DNA of 64,000 nt, from assembly GCA_965226755.1 (NCBI GenBank), contig CBDDDT010000003.1:2775132-2839131 (forward strand). Direction: 5' to 3'. How positions within the stretch are numbered: the first letter of the stretch is position 1; each line of letters begins with the position of its first letter. The notes beneath the pieces were generated by a model that saw only the letters and a program-made list of their open reading frames with translations, was not told the DNA's origin and did no database searches. The position numbers and the translations under genes were made by a program. This document shows positions 28,577 to 39,200 of the stretch, one piece after another. The DNA is from Bog-113 sp965226755 (lineage in GTDB: Bacteria > Acidobacteriota > Terriglobia > Bryobacterales > Bryobacteraceae).

Positions 28577-29823
28577 GACACGTGAGATTTTTGCTTGTTG
28601 CACGCTTGCGCTGACGGCTTGCTTCTGCTTCGTCGGATCGGGCAATGCGGCCGGGCCCGACGGCCAGCAGTTCGATCAAATCGAAAAAGGTCGCTACCTT
28701 TCGAACCGCCGCGGACTGCTTTGCATGTCACACCGTGCCTGGAATCGGCAAACCATTCGCCGGGGATCGTCCGATCGAAACGCCGTTCGGCACCATTACC
28801 TCATCGAACATAACGCCGGACATCGATACCGGCATCGGCTCCTGGAGCGACGAGCAATTTGACGCCGCGGTGCGCAGGGGCGTGCGGCCGAATGGCAGCA
28901 GGCTTTATCCGGCTATGCCATTTACAGCGTACACGAAGATGTCGCGCGAGGACGTGCTGGCTATTCGCGCCTATCTTGCGACGGTTGAACCGATCCATCA
29001 GACCGTCAATGCGAATACGCTACCGTTTCCCTTCAACATCCGTGCCGCCATGAGGGTCTGGGACGCGCTGTACTTTACCGAAGGAGAATTCCGGCCCGAC
29101 AATCGTCAGTCTGCCGACTGGAACCGAGGTGCTTATCTGGTGGAGGGCCCAGGACATTGCGCCGCGTGCCATACGCCGAAATCGTTTCTAGGCGGCGATA
29201 AGAATAGCGAAGGCTTCCGTGGCTCAAACGTCCAGGGCTGGTTCGCTCCTGATATAACGGCCGATGCAGGGCAGGGGCTGGGCCAGTGGAGCGAGGCTGA
29301 CATCGTCGGCTATCTCAAGACCGGCCACAATCGTATCACCGCCGCAATCGGACCAATGGCTGAAGAGGTGACCGATTCTACGTCGCAATTGACCGACGAG
29401 GATCTCAAGGCGATGGCCGCGTACCTGAAGTCCCTGCCGGAACGGCAAGAAGCGTCGCCGAGCTCGGCGGAGCCGACGGTGACCACGGCCGGTCTAGCGG
29501 TGTACCGCGATCAGTGTTCGGCTTGCCATGGCATCGACGGACGCGGGGTTGCGATGCTGTTTCCATCATTGGTGCAATCGTCGCTTGCCCATGCCAGCGA
29601 CCCCACAAGCGCTATTCGGCTTGTCCTTCGCGGCGGAAGAAGCGTGGCGACCGATGCCGAACCGACCGCGCCGGGAATGCCATCTTTTGGCTGGCAGTTG
29701 AAGGACGAACAGGTGGCCGCTGTCCTGACGTACATTCGCTCCGCTTGGAAGCCGGCGGCACCCCCGGTGACGGCGGAAAAGGTCGGACAAATCCGCCAGC
29801 AACTTGCAACCCGGCACGATTAG
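28569..29823 (+). CDS. Triheme cytochrome c subunit of GMC dehydrogenase, one frameshift
   Basis: About 417 aa. Signal peptide MSRTREIFACCTLALTACFC..., then after removal of one A at 28704-28705 three cytochrome c domains with CFACH, CAACH and CSACH heme sites (the last within VYRDQCSACHGIDGRG). This is the layout of the membrane-bound cytochrome subunit of gluconate 2-dehydrogenase and aldehyde/alcohol dehydrogenases, which hands electrons to quinone or to a terminal oxidase. The first heme motif is lost in the raw frame that contains the signal peptide. Last gene of the operon. Confidence 0.9.
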
Positions 29824-30067
29824 TTAGTTTGCCCGCGAAACGAGACCCAAATGCGATCTAGCTCATAAGTTGGATCGGACTGGGCGCGCTGGCTAGTTGT
29901 CGCGCGTTTCTGACGGAACCATTCTGGGCGCTTAGTCCCGAATCCATCCCGAGCGTCTCCCGGGTCCGGCGGTGGGATGAGGGAAATAGCTGCAACGTGC
30001 GACGCAATTGTCGCGGAAACAAGGCCCCGCGCGGGCGGTTGGAATTGTGACCAGTAGGAGATCGAAA

Positions 30068-30247
30068 ATGCCGAAAGCACCTCCGGACCAAGGCCGATTC
30101 AGCCGGCGCGACGACCATGATCAGGGCATCATTCGCGACGAGCGCGGGGAAGAACAGCCGATTGGACAAGGAACGCGCGCAGCGGGTAAGTCGCCAAGAA
30201 AAAGGCGGAGATCCGCCCGGCGAGTAACATCCCGGGATCCCGCTTAG
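30068..30247 (+). CDS. Small basic hypothetical protein
   Basis: 59 aa, MPKAPPDQGRFSRRDDHDQG..., strongly hydrophilic with a KSPRKRRRSARR C-terminal basic patch; probably disordered. Start chosen at the ATG at 30068 because AGGAG (30056-30060) precedes it. No TM segment or known domain. Small proteins of this kind are common near stress genes in Bradyrhizobium-like genomes, but I recognise no family. Confidence 0.5.
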   Translation: MPKAPPDQGRFSRRDDHDQGIIRDERGEEQPIGQGTRAAGKSPRKRRRSARRVTSRDPA

Positions 30248-30722
30248 CTTACGCGCTCCGAATTGTGCAGGTCCCGAATATGCTTCTCGCTCGGTCATGC
30301 TCGACCGATCTTAGCTCGCCACTTTCTGCTGCGTGTTGACCGCGGTGCTCTCGGTGTGACCACCGCTGCGGAGGTAGACGGGCATGCTTGCTGATAAGTT
30401 CGCGTTGGATCTGCGATGGTTTGGGCTACAACGAGGAATTGCCTCCGCGTCGAGCAATGAAAATAAGTTAATTTTTCCGGCTAAATCTTTGGCCGGTTTC
30501 GCGCGTATTAGTCTGGTTGGCAAGGTGTGCCGCCGCACCGCGCCGGCCGGCGGTCCCATGAATACCATCCCCAGCCGTGGGGCCGTTCGGCCTGCCAGCG
30601 GATCGCCGATTTTAGCGACAGCCAAGACTTACTCGCCTGCTGCCGCGAAGTGCGCTTCGGTCAGGTTGCTTCTCACGCCGATGCGGTAGCGGGACGGCCA
30701 AAGAGGGAAGAACCCGCCGGCG
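30248..30722. other. Intergenic region without a convincing gene
   Basis: 475 nt. Frames of about 100 codons exist on both strands (30384-30689 plus, 30311-30625 minus) but neither resembles a family or has a good ribosome site, and they overlap each other. An A/T-richer patch lies around 30460-30490. No T-tailed hairpin was found. Confidence 0.4.
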
Positions 30723-31917
30723 TCAAGCGCCTGTCGCTCGCGCGCCGATGCCGCGTACTAATGGGAGCGCCAGGGCGCAGAGCGCCGCCATTCCCCAGAA
30801 CGCCTGCATGCCGAACCAACCGTAGAGGTAACCCGACGCGACAGTCAGGACTGCCGAGGCGATACCGAGTGCGCCCGTGCCGTAGACGGTCTGCGCGGTC
30901 GCCGACAAACGGTCTGGGATAGTTCGCGAGATGATGCCCATGGCGGCGAGGTGCATGAGGGCAAAAGTTAATCCATGCAGCGCCTGGACGCCCGCAAGTG
31001 CGGGCACCGAAGTCGTCGTCGCCATCGCGGTCCATCGGATAACGCCGGCAATGGCCGAGAGCGCAGCCGCGCCCCGCGCGCCGAGGCGGGTGATCAGCCA
31101 CGGGCCAAAAATCAAGAAAACGGCGACCTCCGCTACCACCGACTCGCACCAAAGCAGGCTGATGGTGAGGTTGCTGTAACCAACCTCGCGCCAATGGATC
31201 ACCGCGAAGGCGTCATTAAGCGCATGACTTCCGATCACCAGCACGACGACGACGATCAGCCGACGGAACACCGCGATGCTCCATAGTGTCCTGAACGCGC
31301 CGGCGGGTTTTTCCGCCGAGTCCTCACGGGTAACCGGCGCGGGGGACGCGCATCGTGCACAGCGCCATGACGAGAAAAAGAACGCTGCTGCTGAAGATGA
31401 TGGAGGAGAGCCCAAATCGATCTATCAGTTGCCCTGACAGCAGGGTCCCAGCGACGAAAGCGGCTGAACCAGCGCCTCGAACCCAGCCATATTGGAACGC
31501 GCGTCCGTTAGCCGATGCTGTCACTGAAAGCGCATCGGACAACGGTGCCAGCGACGCGGTAACGGCGGCATGTGCCATGCTGATGGCAAGCAGAGGCGCG
31601 AACCCGAAGGCCAGAGTGTAGGCGAGCCCAATGACACCGGACAAAGCGGCGGCTGTGCTGACGACGAACTTGTGTGCGCCCAGGTGATCGGCCAGGCGAC
31701 CCGTCGCCGGTCCCGCCACGATTCTGACGATCGTTCCTGCGGCGAGCACCAGGCCGATTTGCTCGAGCGCCAGGCCGTGGCTGCGAAGAAACGGCGGCAT
31801 GTATGCTGACTCGGTCCCGTACGCAGCGTATAGCGCAACGTAGAGCAGCAGGAAGCTCGGAAGCGCATTGGCCGTTTGCGACCGTTCGACTGTCTCTTCA
31901 TGAGGAGGCACCGCCAC
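30723..31917 (-). CDS. MFS transporter of the HcaT-like (MFS_1_like) type, one frameshift
   Basis: About 397 aa, 12 TM, after removal of one G from the GGGGG run at 31341-31345. N-terminal half contains YAAYGTESAYMPPFLRSHGL and a motif A-like RLADHLGAH; the C-terminal half, in another frame, has HALNDAFAVIHWREVGYSN and YGTGALGIASAVL. The pattern 'PPFLRSHGL' and HALNDAF are typical of the phenylpropionate-permease-like branch. GTG start at 31917, one nucleotide after the stop of a second MFS gene, so the two are co-transcribed. Substrate unknown. Confidence 0.85.
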
Positions 31918-31918
31918 G

Positions 31919-33118
31919 CTAGGCCGCCTTGTCGGCTAGGGGCGTTTGCGGCTTCTGCCGGATCGAGCTGGCTTGCGCGCGGAGCCCGGTGATCCAGACC
32001 AAAAGTCCGATTCCAGCGACGGCACCGAGCACAAGGAAGGCCGCGGGAAAACCGAACTCTTGGGCCACTACGCCTGCCAAAGCCGGGCTCAATGCGGCGC
32101 CCGCGCCATAGGCCATCATGACGCCTCCAAGGCCGCCGCCGGCATGCCCGGTGCCTGCCATGATTTCGGCGGCTAGTGCTGGGATGGCCACGCCGGCCAG
32201 GCCCATCGACATCCCTTCCATGACCTGAACAAGGGCGATGCTCCACCAGGTCGGCCCACAGGCGGCCAGAGCGGCGCGGACGACCACCAGCAGCAAGGCA
32301 GATCCTAATACGAAATGCTGCCCGACCCGCCGTGAAAAGCGCGGAACGAGCAGTGCGGCGCCGATCATGGAGACCTGTGCGGTCACCGTCATGGCGCCCG
32401 TCGTAAGGCTGGGATCATCGCCCCGAGCAGTAAGCGCCTGTGCAATGAAAGGAAGCATGGCGCCGTTCGCGGTTTGAAAGGCGAACACTGTGCCCGCCAG
32501 CAGCAATATCGGCCTGCTTCGCCACCATCCCGAACTGTCGGCGGCGTCGCCGCCACGCGCCGCCACATGGTCGATGCGTTCTGGATCGACGATCAGCATG
32601 ACGGCACCCGTCGCCAGCGCCATTACGCCGATTGCTCCCGCGACGTAACCGAGCCCCAGGCAGTAGCCCAGAAGTGCCGCAACGGCCGCATTCGCGGCGT
32701 TGCCCGCATGGTTGAATGCTTCGTTGCGCGCGACGCGGTCAGCGTATTTTTGGCTGCCCACGATGCCGAGAGTCAGCGCTGCGACAAGCGGCGCCAGGCT
32801 GCTGTCGGCGATGCCGATCAAGACCTGACCAGTTGCGACGATCCAAAGCTGCGTCGTAGCGACGATGAGCCCGGCGCCCGCGGCGATGCAGATGACGGCA
32901 AGGACGACGGCGGCCCTCTTTGCCGTCATGTGGTCGATCAATGCACCGAGAGGTGCCGTCGCCGCGATGCCAGCGAGCCCGGCGAGGCTCATGGCAAAGC
33001 CTGTCCGCGCGGGATCGAATCCCTGGTGCTGCAGGTAAACTCCGAGGAAGGGCCCGAAGCCCTCGCGTGCACCGGCGAGTGTGAAGTTGAAGGCGTCGAG
33101 ACCGATTGCTTGATTCAT
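31919..33118 (-). CDS. MFS transporter
   Basis: About 399 aa from the ATG at 33118 (MNQAIGLDAFNFTLAGAREG); an in-frame start at 33202 would add 28 hydrophilic residues. Twelve hydrophobic segments; GALIDHMTAKRAAVV matches the motif A position between TM2 and TM3. The N-terminus 'DAFNFTLAGAREGFGPFLGVYL' is typical of a small alphaproteobacterial MFS group of unknown substrate. Separated from the next MFS gene by one nucleotide. Confidence 0.87.
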   Translation of the reverse strand: MNQAIGLDAFNFTLAGAREGFGPFLGVYLQHQGFDPARTGFAMSLAGLAGIAATAPLGALIDHMTAKRAAVVLAVICIAAGAGLIVATTQLWIVATGQVLIGIADSSLAPLVAALTLGIVGSQKYADRVARNEAFNHAGNAANAAVAALLGYCLGLGYVAGAIGVMALATGAVMLIVDPERIDHVAARGGDAADSSGWWRSRPILLLAGTVFAFQTANGAMLPFIAQALTARGDDPSLTTGAMTVTAQVSMIGAALLVPRFSRRVGQHFVLGSALLLVVVRAALAACGPTWWSIALVQVMEGMSMGLAGVAIPALAAEIMAGTGHAGGGLGGVMMAYGAGAALSPALAGVVAQEFGFPAAFLVLGAVAGIGLLVWITGLRAQASSIRQKPQTPLADKAA

Positions 33119-33450
33119 TCGCGATTCCGCTGGCTCTGGGCAAATCGCAATGCGGGAAATAGTTGCCTGCTGCGTGCTCGACGCCGAGCGGATATCGAGC
33201 ATGCGAGCTGGGTCTAACGAGGCTTGTGTGATATCGACCTTTGGCGGATGCGGTTTATGGCACCGTATCTAGTATTGTTGAAATGGCTGTCGGCTGTCCG
33301 GCACCGGACATTTATCTGGGTCGACCTACCATCTCGATGACGTCGAACTCTGAAACGAAAAATCGCACGTGCCTTATAACCCCCATCGCTCCCAGACTGG
33401 AGACAAGGGTGATGTCGGCCGCGAAACATCTCCCGCGTGACCGACCATCA

Positions 33451-34422
33451 TCAAGTGTGACCAATGAGAAAGCGCTCGTAGGAATCCGAAAACGCGTCAA
33501 GTTTCTCGAAATGCGGAAAAGCTCCCGTATCGAAAATCTCGATGCGCCAGTTAGGCTTTCTTTCGACTCGCTTGACATGATGGTAGTCGACAAAATCTCC
33601 GCGAGTGCCGTGCGTCAGCCATATCTCATGCGGAAGCGACTGATATATGTTCAGGATGTCCTTCCCGAACATGTAGCCTGAGACAAAGTACCATGGTGCA
33701 TGTTGGGCGCCAGGCTGATGAGCGGTGCGATAGTTATAATCCAGCAGACCTTCATCAATTTTTTTCGAGCCCCAGGTCCTCTCCAGGAATTTGCGGATCA
33801 CGGGCTTTGTCGTGGACAGTGAGAACAGGGCCGGCCCCCAAGGTAGTTCGAGAAAACCGCGCAGCCACGGCTTGGCCCGCGTGCCGCCGGCCTTGTCGCG
33901 TGCCTTCCCCTCGAAACCCGTGGGGCTGACAAAGGCAAGCTTGCGGAACATCTCGGGCTTCTCGGCCGCAGCCCTGGCCACGAACTCTGCGGATAGGGAA
34001 AGCGCGATGACGTCGACGGGCATGCGGTGCAGGCGCCACACCTCGCAAGCTGCCGCGTGCACGGCGTCTGTCATCGTGCGGACTGAATATTCTCGATCGC
34101 CTCGATCCGACTGGCCGAAACCGGGCAAGTCGAAGGCGTATACCGCTCGCTTCCGGGAATAGGCGTCAAACAACGGCTTGACTTCATAGGCTGAAGCGGC
34201 GGCGTTGACGCTATGGATCAGCAACAAGGGACTATTGTCTGGCGAGGAGCTTCCAGCGGCGTAAAACGCGATGCGCCCCGCGATACTGCTGATGTCCGTT
34301 CGCTTCGCCGACAACGGGTCCGCCAATGTCGTGCGAACTGGCGAACCCGTCGAATATCCTGCTGCGACCGTGTTACTCAAGTTACGCCCCTTGCGTTCAC
34401 CGCGTGTTCTGATTTCCGCCAT
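33451..34422 (-). CDS. Alpha/beta hydrolase
   Basis: 323 aa from the ATG at 34422 (MAEIRTRGERKGRN). Canonical fold: LLLIHSVNAAASAYE oxyanion region, FDLPGFGQSDRGD, nucleophile elbow VIALSLSAEFVAR (Ser in S-L-S-A-E rather than G-x-S-x-G), SPTGFEG, and a C-terminal His in GAFPHFEKLD. A serine hydrolase/esterase is likely; no signal peptide. Start overlaps the end of the upstream small membrane protein gene by 26 nt, and it is last in the PAP2 gene string. Substrate unknown. Confidence 0.85.
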   Translation of the reverse strand: MAEIRTRGERKGRNLSNTVAAGYSTGSPVRTTLADPLSAKRTDISSIAGRIAFYAAGSSSPDNSPLLLIHSVNAAASAYEVKPLFDAYSRKRAVYAFDLPGFGQSDRGDREYSVRTMTDAVHAAACEVWRLHRMPVDVIALSLSAEFVARAAAEKPEMFRKLAFVSPTGFEGKARDKAGGTRAKPWLRGFLELPWGPALFSLSTTKPVIRKFLERTWGSKKIDEGLLDYNYRTAHQPGAQHAPWYFVSGYMFGKDILNIYQSLPHEIWLTHGTRGDFVDYHHVKRVERKPNWRIEIFDTGAFPHFEKLDAFSDSYERFLIGHT

Positions 34423-34831
34423 TGTCCGGACCGACGCCGGTGTCCGAAGACGTCGGGGCGCTTCGGGTATCCGGAGCAGGGTTCGCGGGCTGGTACACCT
34501 TCGGCTGCTCAGCCAAGCCTGCTGGTTGCGCCATGGACTTGCCGACGGTCGGAGAAGTTTGCGCCTGGGCCGTTTCATAGGTCGACTTATGCGCGTAACC
34601 GAATCCCAACAGTCCCATTGCGACCAGGACAATGACAAATAGCCCAAGCAGGTCGGGCAAGGCGCCGCTCGACGTGGGCGCCCTTTGCGCGCCGTCGCCT
34701 GCCAGCGCGTTCGCAGCGATGTCGCGGTTGCGCTGTGAGCGAAGGTGATAGATGGAGCTGCCGGCGATAATGAATATGACCGCGGCGAACGTGAAAAACA
34801 TCAGCCAACTGATTGGCGCGTCACCTTGCAT
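34397..34831 (-). CDS. Small two-TM membrane protein, unknown function
   Basis: 144 aa, start ATG 34831 with AAAGGAG upstream. TM1 about 8-28 (WLMFFTFAAVIFIIAGSSIY), TM2 about 58-78 (LPDLLGLFVIVLVAMGLLGF), then a soluble Gln/Pro/Ser-rich tail. No family recognised. Part of the minus-strand group from the PAP2 gene to the alpha/beta hydrolase. Confidence 0.7.
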   Translation of the reverse strand: MQGDAPISWLMFFTFAAVIFIIAGSSIYHLRSQRNRDIAANALAGDGAQRAPTSSGALPDLLGLFVIVLVAMGLLGFGYAHKSTYETAQAQTSPTVGKSMAQPAGLAEQPKVYQPANPAPDTRSAPTSSDTGVGPDNGGNQNTR

Positions 34832-34908
34832 GTCTGATCTCCTTTAATGAGTTGCGAAATAATTCCTGATGAGCCGAGAAGTTCCTCCTCGGACTCCTAT
34901 GCGAAGAT

Positions 34909-35100
34909 TCAATCGGAGCCGCAGCCGGCAGGACAACGAATGCCGGCGGGCGGACCGATCGCAGCTGGTGGTGACGTAGTCCTTGAAGCGGATGGCGTGG
35001 GTTTTCGCGACCGCGTAAAGTGCTGGGCATTTTTCTTGCCGGGCCTGCCTAAACCGGTAGCGCGCTCAGCGTATTCCTTGAGGTTTTCAAGAACCGGCAT
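34909..35100 (-). CDS. Small hypothetical protein coupled to the PAP2 gene
   Basis: 63 aa, MPVLENLKEYAERATGLGRP..., basic N-terminal half and Pro/Ala/Cys-rich end. GGAGG lies about 9 nt before the ATG at 35100, and the gene overlaps the PAP2 stop by 14 nt, which supports translation. No known domain. Confidence 0.5.
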   Translation of the reverse strand: MPVLENLKEYAERATGLGRPGKKNAQHFTRSRKPTPSASRTTSPPAAIGPPAGIRCPAGCGSD

Positions 35101-35668
35101 GGTCATCCTCCGGCTGAGCTTTGAGCGGATAACCGGTCCACAGGCGTAGCACCCGCTCGACGATGGCTCCGAGCGCAAATCCGGCTATGACGTCGCTCGC
35201 CCAGTGCGCCAGGACCGCGACTCGGGTCAACGAGAGTCCGATCGCAACAGCGCGGATCGCCCGGCGGGGTCCAGCCGGCAATGTTCCGGCCGCGGACGCC
35301 AGCGCGCCCATGTGCAGCGCGTGGCCGGAGGGAAAGGCGTCCTCACGGTTTCCGGAGAACGAGACGCCGTGGACGTGGCCCAGCACCGTCCTGCGGTCTG
35401 GACGGGTCTGGTCGAATAGAAGCTTCATCCCGTGCGGCAGCAGTGACGCCGCGCCCGCGACCAGAAGTGCATGGTTGCCGGCGCGTCGCAGCGACTCGTT
35501 GCGGCCGCGCGAGGCCAACCAGCCTAGCGCCGCCAAAACAAGCAGGAATTTTTCGTCGGCGCCCCATGTCAGGGCACGTGCGACCTCCTGCGGAGCCGGG
35601 CCGGTATCGCGGGCGATTGCACGCGCGATCGTGACATCCGTCTGGGTCGGCCGGATGGTGATCGGCAA
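35087..35668 (-). CDS. PAP2 superfamily phosphatase
   Basis: 193 aa integral membrane lipid phosphatase-like protein. All three catalytic motifs are visible: KLLFDQTRPDRR (KX6RP-like), FPSGHALHMG (PSGH) and LTRVAVLAHWASDVIAG (RX5HX3D). About five hydrophobic segments. Members dephosphorylate phosphatidate, undecaprenyl pyrophosphate or related lipids. First gene of a four-gene minus-strand group. Confidence 0.92.
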   Translation of the reverse strand: MPITIRPTQTDVTIARAIARDTGPAPQEVARALTWGADEKFLLVLAALGWLASRGRNESLRRAGNHALLVAGAASLLPHGMKLLFDQTRPDRRTVLGHVHGVSFSGNREDAFPSGHALHMGALASAAGTLPAGPRRAIRAVAIGLSLTRVAVLAHWASDVIAGFALGAIVERVLRLWTGYPLKAQPEDDHAGS

Positions 35669-36243
35669 TCGTGGCCCGCGACCGAAGGGACTGGATTCGG
35701 TTTATGGGTACGGTATGCATGGGGCCCGGGAGAGATGACGTGAACAGGGACGAGAAACATTGCAACGCGCCGCGGGCCCCCGGGTTCATTGTTCTGTCAC
35801 AATCCCGATTTCACACGGGCGACTAGTCGGCCCTTCCTCCGTCAGCGCACGTCCGCTTCTTGCTTCCGGCCGATGGTGTCGCTCGATCCCTTCATAGGGG
35901 ACCCCATTTCGGGTCACCCTTTCTTCAGTCCCTTGAAGGAGCTCTGTCTGAGCAATCCTTCAGAGGTGATGTCGCGGTTTTGCATCCAGCTAGAATTGGC
36001 ACCCCTACAATCTCCAGGCTAGATACGGCTCGCCGGTCCGCGACAGCGCGGAGGCGCAAGCCGTGGAGGGACCAAGACCTGGAGCAACTTAACAAACGCC
36101 GGCTTACAAGCCGACCAGTGCCTTGTCGCTAATGATTGAGCCCCTGTACCGGGCGGTCTCGCGTCCGGTAAAAGTGGTGATGACGTGGGAACAGTGCTCA
36201 GCTAGACATTGGGCTCCGGCCAGCGGCACTTGAGAGGGTTAAT
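35669..36243. other. Divergent intergenic region before the double-hybrid kinase
   Basis: 575 nt with no supported gene. Short frames (for example 35789-36022) have no family resemblance. GAGAGGG at 36232-36238 serves the TTG start of the next gene. No EcfG-type site was found for either flanking gene. Confidence 0.4.
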
Positions 36244-39200
36244 TTGACTGGGAAAAATGTCGAACACCGCGATGCATCTCCCCCGCACTTTCTGAACGGT
36301 GGGGGCGAGATGGGCGCGCTCATGCGTCGGCGCGACTGGTCCGCGACCCCCTTTGGGCCGCCGCTGAATTGGCCCCAGTCGCTGCGATCTGCCGTGAGCA
36401 TCATGCTCAACTCGCGTTATCCGATTGCGCTCTACTGGGGATCGGAACTGGCGCTGCTTTACAATGACGCCTGGAGCCCGATTGCGGGCGGCAAACATCC
36501 GTGGGCGCTCGGCCGGCCGGGGCGGGAGGTTTGGCCGGAAATCTGGTCCACGATTGGTCCGCTCTTCAGCAAGGTGATAACGACAGGCGAAGGCGTGTGG
36601 CAGGAAGATGAGCTCTTGCCCATGCTCAGGCACGGCTATCTCGAAGAGTGCTACTACAACTTCACCTTCAGTCCTGTTCGAGGCGAGAGCGGAACGATCG
36701 ACGGCATTTTCAATGCGGTGGTCGAGACGACCGACCGGGTATTGTCGGAGCGGCGCCTCCGCACCATGAGCCGGATGGGTGAGCGCGCCGATCCGGCGCT
36801 CAGCGTCGAGGGTGCCTGCAAATGGGCCACCAGCATCCTTGGCGAGAACGCAGCGGATGTCCCGTTCGCGCTCGTTTACCTGCGCGACGGGACGACAGCG
36901 CGTCTTGCGGCCTCCGCGTCGATCGACGCCGGATCAGTCGCTGCGCCGACCGAAATATCCCTCGGAGATGGACCATCGGGGCACTGGCCGCTTGCAGACG
37001 CATCAGCCATGGCAAAGACGATGGTCATCCGCGCTCCTGGCGATCCGGCGCTCACGAGTACCTTTTGGTCCGAGCCGGTCACGGAGGTCGTGATCGTGCC
37101 GATCACGACGGCAGCCGAGGAGCGTCCGAGCGCCTTTCTGGTCGCCGGCGCGAATCCGAGGCGTCGGGTAGATGCGACATATCAATCTTTCTTTGAACTC
37201 GCTGCGGGCCATATCGGCACTGCGATCGCGACAGCCCGCGCCTATGAGGACGAACGTCACCGCGTGGAAGCGTTGGCAGAGATAGATCGCGCAAAAACAG
37301 CATTTTTTTCCAATGTCTCCCACGAGTTCCGTACGCCTCTGACGCTGATGCTCGGCCCACTTGCGGATGCGCTCGCCGAGGCGGTGGAGCCTGCCCAGCG
37401 GTCCCGGCTGGAGGTGGCTCAAAGGAACGCCATGCGCCTTCTCCGGCTCGTGAACGTGCTGCTCGACTTTTCGCGGATTGAAGCGGGCCGGGTGGAGGCA
37501 ACCTTCCGGCCGACCGACCTGGCCGCACTCACCGCAGACCTGGCCAGTAGTTTTCGTTCGGCCACGGATAAGGCCGGGCTGGAGCTGAAGGTCGACGCGC
37601 AATCGCTCTCCGAACCAGCCTATGTCGATCGCGACATGTGGGAAAAGATCGTCCTCAATCTCGTGTCGAACGCCTTCAAGTTTACTCACCAGGGCGAGAT
37701 CGCTGTGGATTTGCGTGAGCAGAGCGGCAAGGCAGTCCTCATCGTGCGCGATACCGGCATCGGTATTCCGGCATGGGCGCTGCCGACGCTGTTCGAGCGG
37801 TTTCACCGCGTCGAGGGGGCCCAGGGCCGCAGCTTCGAGGGATCGGGTATAGGGCTGGCGCTTGTCAAGGAGCTGGTGAACCTGCATGGCGGCGAGATTG
37901 CGGTTGAGAGCGAGGAGGGGCGGGGCACGACGTTCACCGTCTTTATCCCGCTCGGCGTGACGCACTTGTCACCTGACCGCGTTCGGGCAAATCCTCCTGA
38001 CGAGATAATGACGGCAGGCCGCGCCCACTCTTTCGTTGACGAGGCGCTGCACTGGATTCCTGGCGAAGGAGCGGACGCGTCTTTCTTCGGCGCAGGCGCT
38101 CCGCGCGATTTGCCGATGACGGATGGCACGGAAAGCCAAGGGACGGCCGGTCGCGTTCTGGTCGCGGACGACAATGCCGACCTTCGCAACTACATCGCCC
38201 GCTTGCTGAGTGCGCAGGGCTATGAAGTCGAAGTGGTCGTCGATGGCGAAGCAGCGCTGGCCGCACTGAGGAAGCGGCGGCCGGACCTTCTGATCACTGA
38301 CGTGATGATGCCCCGACTCGACGGCTTCGGATTGCTTCGATCCTTGCGAAACGAAGAAGCCCTCCGGGAACTGCCCGTCATCATGCTGTCCGCGCGCGCG
38401 GGCGATGAGGCGAAGGTGCAGGGCCTTGACGCGGGCGCAGACGACTACCTCACGAAGCCGTTCTCGGGACGCGAGCTGCTGGCGCGTGTATCCGCCAACA
38501 TCAAGCTGGCTCGGCTGAGGCGCGAGGCGACTGCCGCGATCCGTGAGAGCGAAGAGCGCCTGCGCGAATTGAACGCGACATTGGAACAGCGGGTGACCGA
38601 CGCCCTCGCAGAGAAGCGCCTGTTTGCGGACATCGTCAGTGCCACCGATTCATCGGTGCAGGTGATCGATCGAGAGTTTCGGTTTCTTGCAATCAACGCC
38701 GCAGCGCAAAGAGACTATGAGCTATTGTTCAACGTGCGCCCGACCGCAGGCCAATCGCTCCTGGAGGTGCTGGCGCACTTGCCTAGCGAGTGCGAGGCAG
38801 CCCGGAAGGTGTGGGGCCGGGTTCTCGGCGGTGAAGAATTTACGGAAAGCTCGTGGTGGGGTGACGATGCTCGGGAGCGACGCGCGTTCGAGCTGCAATT
38901 CCGTCCGCTATTTGACGATCAGGATCAGCAGATAGGCGCCTACCTGTTTGCGCGGGACGTCACTGACCGCATTCGTGAACAGGAACGCCTCGCGGCCGCC
39001 GAGGAGCAGCTCCGGCAGGCGCAGAAGATGGAAGCGATGGGTCAGTTGACGGGCGGAGTCGCGCACGACTTCAATAATCTGCTGACGCCTATCGTGGGCG
39101 CGCTCGACCTGCTGCAGCGCAGAAGCGTGGGCGGAGAGCGCGAACAGCGACTGATCTCGGGCGCCGCCCAGTCGGCCGAGAGGGCCAAAACCCTTGTGCA

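Noticed and set aside
30384..30689. 101-codon plus-strand frame in the gap at 30 kb
   Set aside because: No ribosome site or homology seen, and an opposing frame covers the same bases.
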